Below, piece after piece: positions 52,701-61,642 of a DNA stretch of 64,000 bases. The DNA lies in contig NZ_AUCB01000014.1 in the NCBI RefSeq assembly GCF_000429545.1, forward strand, positions 1 to 64,000, written 5' to 3'. The notes under the pieces were generated by a model. That model searched no databases, had not been told where the DNA came from, and was given only the letters and a program-made list of their open reading frames with translations. Source of the stretch: Arenibacter certesii DSM 19833. GTDB lineage: Bacteria; Bacteroidota; Bacteroidia; Flavobacteriales; Flavobacteriaceae. The translations under genes were made by a program, and so were the position numbers. Numbering within the stretch: position 1 is the first letter of the stretch; each line of letters starts with the position of its first letter.

Positions 52701-55700
52701 ATCTTGCTTAACAATTGCAATGTTACTCAGTTTCTGAACGCTGGTTAAATCTTCCTCTACCAACACCTTAAAAGAAACGCTTGCAACGGTGCCAGCGGCT
52801 ATATCAACATTGTCAAAACGAACTGTATTAGTATTGGCATCGTACACACCTCCAGAATTAGCAACATATGTAGTGTGCTCTGGAAGCCCATCTTCTACGA
52901 TAAAATCAATCATATCATTGGTTCCTTTGTTCTCTATATGAACAGTATAGGTTACTTCTTCCCCTCCTTTTACCGAAGTTATGTTTTGATCCTCATTTAC
53001 TTTATACGACTTCCATGCTAAATAGGAGTCTGCACATCGTTCTACATCATACAGTTGCAATGGAGGAAATACAGAAGCTTGAACTAAGGTTTTTATTCCT
53101 ACGCTAATTCTATCAAAAGATTTACCAGGCTGGAGAGGTAACTCCACCAAATCACCATTGTTAAGCAAATTCAATACATTCACCCCATTCACAATGCCAT
53201 TTTGGAAGTCAACTTTTGCTACTTCGTTATTTCCTAAATAGGCTTTGATTTCTAAGCCACCTATTAGGTCCAGGTCTACACCACCACCCGCGGTTTTAAA
53301 TTTGATTATCGCAACCTCATCTGCATTGGAAACTGAGTTGAAATAAATCCATTGTTTGGTAGAAGCTCCAATCCCTAATGTTCCATTGCTAATTTCTGAA
53401 TAATTGGTTGTGTTATCATCGATAGCATAAGACATATTGGTTACGCCTGCTTCACCAAGATCATTAACACTTAGACTAAGTCCTTCATATTCGTAAGAGG
53501 TGGCAAATGGCCCAAGGCATGGATCTGTAACCATGTCTGTACACATCCCATACACATTCATTATATTGGGTTGCGCTAGTAACCCTAGCGCACTATTGGT
53601 AGCATCTGTAACACGAACAGATTGATAGTCAGCAATAGGGGTTACTGCTATATAATATCTACCTGCAGCATCTTGCACCACACGGATTGAACCATTGCCA
53701 CCAGCAGAAGCTTGATTGCTACTTGCTGTATGAATAATGTCTCTATTCACATTTTTAACGTCTACTCTAAAAAAATGATCGCCTAAAATTAGGTTGTCTA
53801 ATAATCCAGAGACAACATTTCCAAGACTTCCACCTACTAATCTATCTAAAATAGTTTCTTCGAAATCTATACGGATATAAGAAGTAGTTCCAGCGGGCAT
53901 GGGTTGGTCGTATCCCATCTCTACAAAGCCTTCATATTTATTTCCCAGGCCAAAAAGAATACCTGCACCTGATTTTAAAGTTGCATAACTATCAAAATCA
54001 TCATCAAATAAATTTTGAACATTGTCTGCGTTTTGGGCGTCAATTAAGGTTGTAGAACAAGAAGGCTCTTCAAAAGGGAATGGCGTGGGCGTCAACGGAC
54101 AAGCATCACCATACCGCTCTACGCTATATAAGCGTAATGGTTCAGCAGCAACGTTTACGCTTGCTATAGACTCTGCCCCAATATCTACTCGGTCAAAAGT
54201 ACCGCCAGGCTCATACTCCAACTCAACAATTCCTCCAGATCCAAATAGAGCCAATAAATCTAAGTTATTGATTAATCCACTTTCTAAAGTTTTATCATTC
54301 CCAACTTGCGTATTCCCATTAAAGAATTTAATTTGATACCTTCCTAATACATCCAAGCTTAATGCAGAAGATGGTTCTAAAGCAATTTTGATTTTAACTT
54401 TGTCACCAGCTTGTGAAGGCTGACTAAAGTAAACTGTTTGATACACATGAGCTAATAAACCAGCCAACCCTAAATTAATCTCTGAATAGTCAGAGGAATT
54501 TTCGTTTATTGCCCGGTAGGCGTTTGTTACGCCTACGCTGGAAATATTTCCAACGTTCAATCCAACACCACCCCCTCTATAGGAAGTAAAATTAGCTGGG
54601 AAACAAGGATCTGTTCCAGTTTCAAAACAAGCATTGTATACATCTAAAGATGCTTTTTTACCTGTAGCCAATAAAGCACCTACGTGATTTGTAATTCGTA
54701 CACGGTTGTAAGCTGCATTTGGTGTAATCGCAATATAGTAACGCCCAATATTATCTTGCACTAAGGTAACCACACCATTAGAGGTGCCTTCAAAAGCATC
54801 TGAACTAATAGCGGTTAGAACATTTGTATTATCATTTTTAGCTTCTACTTCAAAATACTGATTCCCTAATAACAAATTATTAGCTAAATCTCCAACTAAC
54901 TTTCCTAGACTCCCACCTAGCAATCTATTTAATACATCTTCATCGTAATTAATACGCACATAGGTAGTTTTATTAGCAGGAACGGTTTGGCCAAGATCCA
55001 TTTCTATAAATCCGGCTGTTGGTTCACTTACCAATAAGTTTCCTGAATCGGCAAATAAGGTTGCAAAGGATTCATTATTGCCATCCACTGCACGCTGTGC
55101 AAAGTCTACATTATCAAAAGCTATTAAACCATTTGCACAAGTAGGATCTTCAAATGGATTTTTTGTTGGTGCAGGTTGAGCAGTTATTTCTGGGTTAGCA
55201 CAACTAGCAGCGTCATTATAACGTTGTACGTCGTAGATTTTAACGCCATTCCCTAATACATTTACTCCAACCGGAGAGTTTAATTTAATGGCTATTCGAT
55301 CAAAAGATTTTCCAGGGGCAAAAGTTAAAGTAACTGGATTTCCATTATCCAATAGACCTAAGGCATTGGTATTATTTAGTAAGCTACTTTGTAATGAGCG
55401 TCTACTTACTATTATATTATCGTCATAAAAGACAATCTCTATAGCTCCTAACAAATCGGTATTTACCAAACCTCCAGAACCTAAAGCAAGTTTAATATTT
55501 GCAGTAGTTGTTTCTGCAGAAGTAGTAGGAAAGTAAAAATACTGTGAAAGCGATTTTGCGACATTCACATCTAAGACAGAAGAAGACTTTAATCGTGAAA
55601 AAGTATTTAAATTGTTATCAATGGCATCCCCAAGATGCTGGTCGTTTAAATCGGCAACCTCTAATCCTATTCCACCACTTCCATCAAACGAAGTAGCAAA

Positions 55701-56417
55701 CGGACGACCACAGTCACCGCCATTACTTTCATAATAAAAAGCATTGTAAATATTTAAAGTCTTTTCATTTCCAACTCCTAATAGCGAACCAATCTGATTA
55801 GAAATGTGAAGTCTATCATAATCGCTAGCTGGACGGATGGCGAGGTAGTTATTTCCTGCTCTGTCCTGCATTAGTTTTACACGATCTGTTCCAAATCCTA
55901 ATGTGCTTGAATGAGATAATATAGAATTATTGCCCATTCTGGCACCAATAACAATTTCTTGATTTCCAGCTATAACTGCCCCGAGTACGCCTCCTAAAAC
56001 ATTTCCTAGACTCCCACCAAGTAGCGCTTTAAAAAGATTAGAGTCGCCTTCCATGCGCACATAAGACCAAGTGTCTGCAGGTAGAGTTTGAGCAAATTTC
56101 AGTTCTATGACACCTTTATAAGATCCTAAACCTGCAAGAAGACCTGGAGAAGCTAAAAGTCTAGCATAACTATAATCATCTGCGAGGACATTTTTGGAGT
56201 TTTCAACAGTGGGTGCATAGCAACTGCCTAAACCTAAAGAACCACAACCCAATAGAGAAGTCATTTTATCATTTGGGCTTGTATATGTCACCTCATTGGC
56301 CATCACCTTCGTCTGCGCAAAACTTTGTTCTGGCATCCCTGCTATTAGAAAGTACAATAGCCCCAGACCCCAAATTGTTTTATTATAGAAAAATAAATTA
56401 TGTAAAGATCTCTTCAT
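49719..56417 (-). CDS. Giant modular adhesin (discoidin-like repeats, DUF11, Ig-like)
   Basis: This exported protein of about 2232 residues starts at ATG 56417, giving a signal peptide (GLLYFLIAGMPEQSFAQ). Eight modules of about 180 residues have a motif like A[VI]D.[ND]..[ST][FYH][AS]. Examples are AIDNNLNTFS, AVDGNNESFA, AINENSSDYS, LFDDDFDSYA, AIDDNTTNYS, AVDGNPKTHS and AVDNDLDTYA, at residues roughly 264, 444, 634, 802, 997, 1706 and 1876, plus a diverged first at 78. They resemble discoidin/F5-8 type lectin-like folds. Two DUF11 domains (VTYTVHIENKGTNDM near 1145; ITYTITIDNTGNNDL near 1290) and three Ig-like ones (1419-1640) lie between. No CTD is visible, so export may rely on the neighbours. 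Confidence 0.85.
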   Translation of the reverse strand: MKRSLHNLFFYNKTIWGLGLLYFLIAGMPEQSFAQTKVMANEVTYTSPNDKMTSLLGCGSLGLGSCYAPTVENSKNVLADDYSYARLLASPGLLAGLGSYKGVIELKFAQTLPADTWSYVRMEGDSNLFKALLGGSLGNVLGGVLGAVIAGNQEIVIGARMGNNSILSHSSTLGFGTDRVKLMQDRAGNNYLAIRPASDYDRLHISNQIGSLLGVGNEKTLNIYNAFYYESNGGDCGRPFATSFDGSGGIGLEVADLNDQHLGDAIDNNLNTFSRLKSSSVLDVNVAKSLSQYFYFPTTSAETTTANIKLALGSGGLVNTDLLGAIEIVFYDDNIIVSRRSLQSSLLNNTNALGLLDNGNPVTLTFAPGKSFDRIAIKLNSPVGVNVLGNGVKIYDVQRYNDAASCANPEITAQPAPTKNPFEDPTCANGLIAFDNVDFAQRAVDGNNESFATLFADSGNLLVSEPTAGFIEMDLGQTVPANKTTYVRINYDEDVLNRLLGGSLGKLVGDLANNLLLGNQYFEVEAKNDNTNVLTAISSDAFEGTSNGVVTLVQDNIGRYYIAITPNAAYNRVRITNHVGALLATGKKASLDVYNACFETGTDPCFPANFTSYRGGGVGLNVGNISSVGVTNAYRAINENSSDYSEINLGLAGLLAHVYQTVYFSQPSQAGDKVKIKIALEPSSALSLDVLGRYQIKFFNGNTQVGNDKTLESGLINNLDLLALFGSGGIVELEYEPGGTFDRVDIGAESIASVNVAAEPLRLYSVERYGDACPLTPTPFPFEEPSCSTTLIDAQNADNVQNLFDDDFDSYATLKSGAGILFGLGNKYEGFVEMGYDQPMPAGTTSYIRIDFEETILDRLVGGSLGNVVSGLLDNLILGDHFFRVDVKNVNRDIIHTASSNQASAGGNGSIRVVQDAAGRYYIAVTPIADYQSVRVTDATNSALGLLAQPNIMNVYGMCTDMVTDPCLGPFATSYEYEGLSLSVNDLGEAGVTNMSYAIDDNTTNYSEISNGTLGIGASTKQWIYFNSVSNADEVAIIKFKTAGGGVDLDLIGGLEIKAYLGNNEVAKVDFQNGIVNGVNVLNLLNNGDLVELPLQPGKSFDRISVGIKTLVQASVFPPLQLYDVERCADSYLAWKSYKVNEDQNITSVKGGEEVTYTVHIENKGTNDMIDFIVEDGLPEHTTYVANSGGVYDANTNTVRFDNVDIAAGTVASVSFKVLVEEDLTSVQKLSNIAIVKQDANHPGQQTYPPLDNTNPAAPNTNTVPGTDIPVDAVYDFTVGKTGESDGVNSNQAEVGDNITYTITIDNTGNNDLINVSVRDVLQNIVPSEVTIVDNGGGTVNGNEIDFTIPKLNVGAKAVIIVVTSVVDIPASDIIGNKVMVEFTTPDNTLVNKEVEFEMASACIEIDASAIELTSDTTEVFCPGTPVTLSANLSATAPLLDNPVFKWYENSDLTDTPQVGQNITVSPTSSTTFYVTIEDVGYCFTGAAAKVEVSVLPIAVADDIVLDAPSEVCQNTEVTFSASLSPAAPVITNAVFKWYTDQDLTNLVHEGEAFNVIASSDLVGTHTLYVTVEGDSVCPNTIGTATEHTITVNLTPELTINGSQAFSVVKDMPFLLPSVTSNNSNATLQWYNYENNTINGREQQQLSTPGVYTYTVIAKLDGCTVVESFIVTVFDKDSCPPTLQRVYATEDGGWGSIITGGVSKTENAVDGNPKTHSTITTGLGLLGIGTTWQNIEFDHVVPAGTPVTVKLGKEYSGLMLAGGLSVVGLHENGNAIGVIKTVAGGLLDLLVADNVLEFTFVPSTSSGPKPYKGVRISQGSLIGVAQISKVYGAYYSKSGALECAPIATDTNKDVLDVLHGVEDIGLGVASATASVVNPWNAVDNDLDTYAMISRGVAVANRATLSVVFKQQSMSGDELHIVTEIPGNPILSLELIKGYKIQRYLGDQPVGPELDYTSGLLELKLLGLGYGDKHKIVVAPYDEPYDRVKISYGSVVGVLGDFTKIYDVSLTPNINIPEGPIELCVGENLVLNPVNACTIYEIYTTETGLDKWQTVGEFQFEMPIGLTGGIHILYVQAIRNGCTIGERQDIKVIVNDTPMLEEVLIDGTESIFETNITASAGDTLSVKPMVDWGNSAVRNVVWEMENPKVFGEWIAIPFAQEETDGTIKFTIPSFGEVTLPDGSVVDIRNKEIQIRLSLESNKGCKAIEEGMLLKIDGSSKLINNPNITNKLRN

Positions 56418-56505
56418 TGTAAAGTGGTTTCTAACTTTTGGCTTTTTTTTCCTTCTTTTTTCCTTCAAGTTTGACACAACTGTAACCTTACGAGTTAATA
56501 TTTAT

Positions 56506-56537
56506 AACTGCTCTCTGCATAATAGCGGAGAGCAGTT
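56506..56537. terminator. 10-bp stem hairpin between the 803-residue gene and the giant adhesin
   Basis: Arms aactgctctc (56506-56515) and gagagcagtt (56528-56537) are perfect complements with a 12-nt loop. It lies in the 141-nt gap after the 803-residue gene on the minus strand, 22 nt past its stop. The trailing sequence is A/T-rich but has no strong T-run, so it may be a partial terminator or an RNA processing site that sets the ratio of the two products. Confidence 0.5.
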
Positions 56538-56558
56538 GTATTTAATTACTCTTAAAAT

Positions 56559-58970
56559 TTATGGGGTTACAGTAAAAGTTATAATCACTTCATATAATCC
56601 CTCTGACAACACCTGATAGTGATTCCCTAACCCTATATTAAAATTCACATTGTTACTTGAAATCGTATGATCTGTAGTTGATTTTGTAACCAAGTTACCC
56701 CCTTGGAACAATGAAATGGAGACTACTCCGGATGGAGCTTGCGGCAAAGTGACACCGGAAGTTATAGCAGTATGCGCACCAATTGTAGTGGTAGTTTTAT
56801 ATGCAGCCACCTTCTTTCCATCTATACTATCCCCGGTATAGATCAATGTATTCTCTACATACTTATTACCTAATACATTTTTCAACTCCTGAACTTGAGT
56901 AGAGTTGTCGATTAGGTTTTGAATTAAAGTTTTAGAAACATCTATTAGTTGTGGATCACCATTAACATCATAGTAATGCAATACGCCCGTATAATTATTA
57001 GAATCTATTGTTACATCACCGAAAAGCACATTTCCACCAGCATTAAGAATATCAGTAATTGCATTTTTTATCGACACATTATTCTCGATCGAGTGAAGCA
57101 TGTCTTCTGTTAGGTTTAAATAATTTATATTACCACCTTCTGCTTCGTATTTATAAAGGATTTGTCCAGCTTCTGTAGGAGTTGTTTCTACTGTTGAATT
57201 AACATAGCTAGGCGTTTCACCATTAGTATTAATTACTGCCCGTGCAATTGATGTTTGAGTTTCAGATGCCTTAACTAGCTCTTCCAGATTTATTGTGACA
57301 TAACCACTACCTTCAACGAAGTGTTGAAAAACCCATTCGCCTGAATTTATTTCTGTATAAATTACATTACCACTTACTTCTGTTGAAATCATTTGAATAA
57401 TTTCTTCTACTGTGTAATTGGTCCCACCATAATTTGTTTCTTGGTTTAATATATACTCAAAGTTCTCAACCACATCACCAATGACGGAAATCGCCACAAC
57501 CCCAGGTGCGGTAACTTCCATAGCATCCAAATCGCCTCCTGGATTTAAAGCTAACCAAGTTTTAATTGCCTCCTCCGAGAAATAATAGTAAGTTGCATCT
57601 ACTTTTTTGATAAATGTATTACTCTCTAAATCCTGAACCACTTGATCTAGGTTTATAGTAATATAACCACTACCATCATAATACTGAAATACCATTTCCC
57701 CACCAACGTCGGTATAAATAACGTTTCCATCAATTTCAGAAGAAATATTCTGAATAATTTGCTCTATAGTTATTTGTTCCCCTTCGTAAGTAATCGTTTG
57801 ATTTAATATATGTTCGAAATTAAATGCCACGTCATTAGCAACATTTATTGCCACAACGCCATCAGCATCATTCGGTATATTTGCAATAGTATTGGCAGGA
57901 TCAAGATCTAACCATATTTTAATTGCTTCTTCCGAGAAATAATAATAAATGGTAGGGGAGGTAACGGTACCATCATTTTCAATTATTGCATCTATTTTTT
58001 TTATAAAAGTTTTTGTTTCAAAATTTTGTACAAATTCTCCTAAGGATATGGTTTCATACTGCTCTGTGGAAGCATTATAATACTGAAAAACCATTTCACC
58101 ACCAACTTCCGTATAGATCACATTCCCATCTACTTGAGAAGAAATACTTTGAATAACTTTTTCAATTGTTAGCTGTTTTCCTTTATAGGTAATTGTTTGA
58201 TCTAAAATATATTCAAAGTTTGCAACAACATCACCGACTACGTTTATTGCCAAAACTCCTGGCTCATTGACAGGCATATCAACCATAGGATCCAGTCCAT
58301 TATTTGCAGGATTCGACAACCAATTTTTAATTGCTATCTCAGAAAAGTAATGATAAGTACTTGGCAAAACTCCATTATCCTCGACTCGTATAAAGGTATT
58401 TGTTTCAAACCCGGAAATTAATGTGCCTAAGTCAACCAGCGTTTTAACATATTCTTCTGCAACATTGTCATAAGTTACCACAGAGAAGGACTTTCCATCC
58501 CACACCACAGTAGAATGATCTTCTGTTATAATTGGATTTCCGTTCTCATCTATATTGTTTGGATTGCTTGGGGCTATATAGTTGATAAGATTGTTAATTG
58601 ACCCGAGAGTAGTATTAAAAGTATTTCCTAAATTAGCAATAGCCTTATCTAATTCCTCTCTGCTTACAATACGTTGCCATTGGTTGTTCTGCCAATAGTA
58701 AAAACCAGGCGAAACAGAATTTATAGCCTCTAAATCAGCGGACTGCGTGGTGTTGTAAACCAATATACTTTCTTCTTCGTCTCCAACGATAGGAGCATAT
58801 ACAGTTGTATTTGACAAACTCACCCTAGGTATTAAAACCCCTTTATCAATAGCCACAACATCCAGCAAAGTTGCGTTACTCGGGGTTGGTGTCCCTATCC
58901 CCACCTGTGCATTAACTTTATTAGCCATTGCTAATATTATGGTAACAGCAATAATTGTAATTTTCCTCAT
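56559..58970 (-). CDS. Repeat-rich exported surface protein, first gene of the adhesin cluster
   Basis: This 803-residue protein has a signal peptide (ITIIAVTIILAMANKVNAQ), then VGIGTPTPSNATLLDVVA and DKGVLIPRVSLS as in its 411-residue paralogue. The middle has three units with YHYFSEIAIKNWL (near 210), YYYFSEEAIKIWL (near 345) and YYYFSEEAIKTWL (near 465), each followed by a block with GNVIYTEVGGEMVFQYY (near 287, 420) or VIYTEINSGEWVFQHF (near 541). Unit length is about 125 residues. The rest is beta-rich. It is a long stalk-like protein, probably a fibre or adhesin. No CTD is visible. Confidence 0.75.
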   Translation of the reverse strand: MRKITIIAVTIILAMANKVNAQVGIGTPTPSNATLLDVVAIDKGVLIPRVSLSNTTVYAPIVGDEEESILVYNTTQSADLEAINSVSPGFYYWQNNQWQRIVSREELDKAIANLGNTFNTTLGSINNLINYIAPSNPNNIDENGNPIITEDHSTVVWDGKSFSVVTYDNVAEEYVKTLVDLGTLISGFETNTFIRVEDNGVLPSTYHYFSEIAIKNWLSNPANNGLDPMVDMPVNEPGVLAINVVGDVVANFEYILDQTITYKGKQLTIEKVIQSISSQVDGNVIYTEVGGEMVFQYYNASTEQYETISLGEFVQNFETKTFIKKIDAIIENDGTVTSPTIYYYFSEEAIKIWLDLDPANTIANIPNDADGVVAINVANDVAFNFEHILNQTITYEGEQITIEQIIQNISSEIDGNVIYTDVGGEMVFQYYDGSGYITINLDQVVQDLESNTFIKKVDATYYYFSEEAIKTWLALNPGGDLDAMEVTAPGVVAISVIGDVVENFEYILNQETNYGGTNYTVEEIIQMISTEVSGNVIYTEINSGEWVFQHFVEGSGYVTINLEELVKASETQTSIARAVINTNGETPSYVNSTVETTPTEAGQILYKYEAEGGNINYLNLTEDMLHSIENNVSIKNAITDILNAGGNVLFGDVTIDSNNYTGVLHYYDVNGDPQLIDVSKTLIQNLIDNSTQVQELKNVLGNKYVENTLIYTGDSIDGKKVAAYKTTTTIGAHTAITSGVTLPQAPSGVVSISLFQGGNLVTKSTTDHTISSNNVNFNIGLGNHYQVLSEGLYEVIITFTVTP

Positions 58971-59733
58971 AAATGTATTATTAATTAAAAACGGTTAGAT
59001 ATAATTTATTTTATTAAACACTTTTGGCAAAAAAATACATTCATACAATAAAGATTATTTCTTACACGTTTTGAAGGTATATATTGTCAATTAACAAGTT
59101 CAAAATTGCAACAATGATTTTAATTGGAAGCGAATATGTCTTTATAGAATGCGTAATTCATTGGGATGTTTGCTCCATGAATTACGTAATTCATGTACCA
59201 TTGCTGTAGCGTGTAATTGAATGTGGGTCAGTTTATTGCATCTTTTGTGTCGGGTATGACTTAAACTAGAGTTGTAAATCGAATTAATAGGAAATTGGAA
59301 ATATGGACAATGAATTTTTTGTCCTGAGGTTATAATAATGAATTGATTACACCATAACAATGTGTATCTTTTATGCTCGAAAAATATGTGCTAAATTTCT
59401 TTAGCAGATATCATAAAGCATAAAATTTGCAGGCACTGAATGTCGACGTTTAACAGATTAAGGTTTAAAATAGAATTTATGGATTTTATTGAAATTTCTA
59501 TCCATAAATAACATGTAGGAAGGATAGTTTCTGAAGTTAAGTTTTAATTGTTTGAACTGTTTACAGAACAAATATTGGAGATATCACATAATTTCTATAC
59601 TGGCCCAATTTTTGGATTTAAAGATTTAGATTTATTATAGACAGAGGCTCAGTGATTTAATTAAAATGCTAAGAGTTATAGTTATAATCCGTAGGTTAGG
59701 AACCTAATTTTAATCAATTGTAGTTTACTAGTT
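58971..59733. promoter_or_regulatory. Long promoter region of the adhesin cluster with a 20-bp palindrome
   Basis: No gene is convincing; a 72-residue frame at 59142-59360 has no recognisable content. The palindrome catgaattacgtaattcatg at 59176-59195 is perfect. A direct copy of its half-site, cgtaattcat, occurs at 59152-59161 (33 bp apart from the same half at 59185). The site lies about 200 bp before the first adhesin gene and could bind the AraC-type protein encoded at 59734-61250 or a homologue. Confidence 0.5.
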
Positions 59734-61250
59734 TCACGGTTTATTTAAATATTCCATAAATACGGAAGGGGCTTTTCCTGTGACCTTTTTAAAAGTAACT
59801 GAAAATCTAGTATGGGAGGAAAATCCACAGACGTTGGCTAGATAGCTTATTTTATACTGTAAATAATCGGGATTACTTTTCATGCAATCTATAATATAAT
59901 TAATTCTTAATTCGTTGATATAACTTGCGAAATCTTTTTGTTTTTGGTTTTTAATAATATATGACAGATATCGTGTGTTTATTTCAAATTGAGCGGCAAG
60001 TTTTGTTAGCGACATTCCCTTATCTAGAAAATCTTGAGTTTTTTCGAACCTATCTAATTTTTTTAATAAATTACTTTCAGTTTCCTTAGGCATATAATTC
60101 CCCGTTTCAATAATCTCTCCTTTTCTTTTTTTGGGTGGTATTTTAATCGATACTAAAAAACTCTTAATGTAAATTAGTTTTTGTTTTTTCCGAAATAGAA
60201 AAATAATTATTCCGACTGAAATTGGCAGTAGAGCTGCTGCCAATAAAAGCTTAATTTTTTTCTATAGATAAGCTGCATTCCCTCTTGTCTTTTTTCTAAT
60301 TTAATCAGCAATTCATTTGTAATTTTTTTTCGATTCTCTGCTTCCAGTTTAGATAATTTCTCACTCTTTTCGCTGTAGTATATATAATTGTCAATGTCTT
60401 TTATAGTTTTATAATACTCTTGAAATGCTTTGTAACTTTCCATTTTAAGATTATAATAATTAGAGGTTTCAGCAATATTCAGCGTATTTTCTAAATTAAC
60501 AAGTGCACACTCATAATCCCCCATTTTCATGTAGGCTACACCTAAACCATTAAATATAAAACCTCTTAAGGAACTATTAGAATATTGCGATCTTTGAAGT
60601 TGATGTTTTGCTTTTTGATAATAGAAAAAAGCTGAGTCTACTTTTTGTAATTGTAAGAAATTTTTTCCAATTAACATGTTAGTCTTCGCTAAATGAAACA
60701 TAATGGTACTATCTTTCGCTACAGAATTAAAAAAATATATCCCAAGTTGTAAATGAGCGATAGATTCATTAAATGCCCCGGCATCCATTGCATAATATGC
60801 CAATTCTTGCTGTAGGTTACCCTGGAATTTAAAGGACTCATTTTTACAAGTTATCTTCTTACCAGCCTTAATAGCTTTGTTTAATGCTTTTTTTCCTGTC
60901 CATAATGTTCCACTTTCACGAGAAAGACTAGAAAGTAATCCATTTATATGAGCTTTGTACAGATGATTTTCCGTTTTAGAAACTATATTATTTGCTTGTT
61001 CTATAACTTTAATGGCTTCAAGTTTCAAACCTTGTTGTCCTAAGATATAAGCTCTAAGTCCTAATCCTTTTGCCTTCTCTAGGTCGTTACTTGTAATCTG
61101 TTCTAAATATTTAGTAGCTATTAATGCCTTTGATGGTTGTGAAGGCAATAATTCTTTTGTTATATTGTGGTACAAACTATCATATACAGCATTTTGAGAA
61201 AAACATTGTACTCCGGTAAAATATAAAATCAAAATAGTGTTCCTCATCAA
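59734..61250 (-). pseudogene. TPR-membrane-AraC regulator split by a frameshift
   Basis: Two overlapping frames make one protein. The first (60207-61250, 347 residues) has a signal segment (NTILILYFTGVQCFSQ) and TPR helices, ending in an out-of-frame tail. The second (59734-60243) has a membrane helix (LLPISVGIIIFLFRK) and an AraC HTH (SLTKLAAQFEINTRYLSYII, ISYLANVCGFSSHTRFSVTF). Changing one base in a run of seven T (60255-60261, A on the coding strand) would join them, giving about 505 residues with the layout of the intact homologue at 23226-24962. It may be dead, phase-variable or a sequencing artefact. It lies upstream of the adhesin cluster. Confidence 0.75.
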
Positions 61251-61642
61251 TAACTAGCAATTAATATTCTTATGTAGTGGAGAATTCTTTAAGAAATGTT
61301 AAATGTACCATTTAAAGTAGGAATTTAACTACATAACTTCTTGATTTTTTTTCACTATCTTTAAAAATGTTTCAAAAATTTTATATTCTTAAAATCGATG
61401 GAATCAGCCCTATATATTATTTTACCATTTAGGGGACATTTTTAAAAATCAATTAGTGAAAGATTTTTTAATAAATTTTTATTTTCCGCACATTGCATTT
61501 TTTCCATATACAATAACGTCTTGAAAAATGCCGTCTAAGGTGAATTTGGGGAAAGGTGTATTAAATTGATAGTGTTAAATACCAAATAGATCTATAACAT
61601 TTTTTAAATCCTTTAGAAGCTAATTGAAAACTTCATTAAATC
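61251..61642. other. Intergenic, very AT-rich, nothing recognised
   Basis: No frame, palindrome or repeat of note was found in these 390 bases. They lie between the frameshifted regulator and mobC and should contain the promoter of the regulator (start at 61250). The mobC transcript ends at the right end. Confidence 0.5.

Noticed and set aside
59142-59360. 72-residue minus-strand frame in the adhesin promoter region
   Set aside because: It overlaps the 20-bp palindrome, and its sequence is His/Asn-rich with no recognisable fold.
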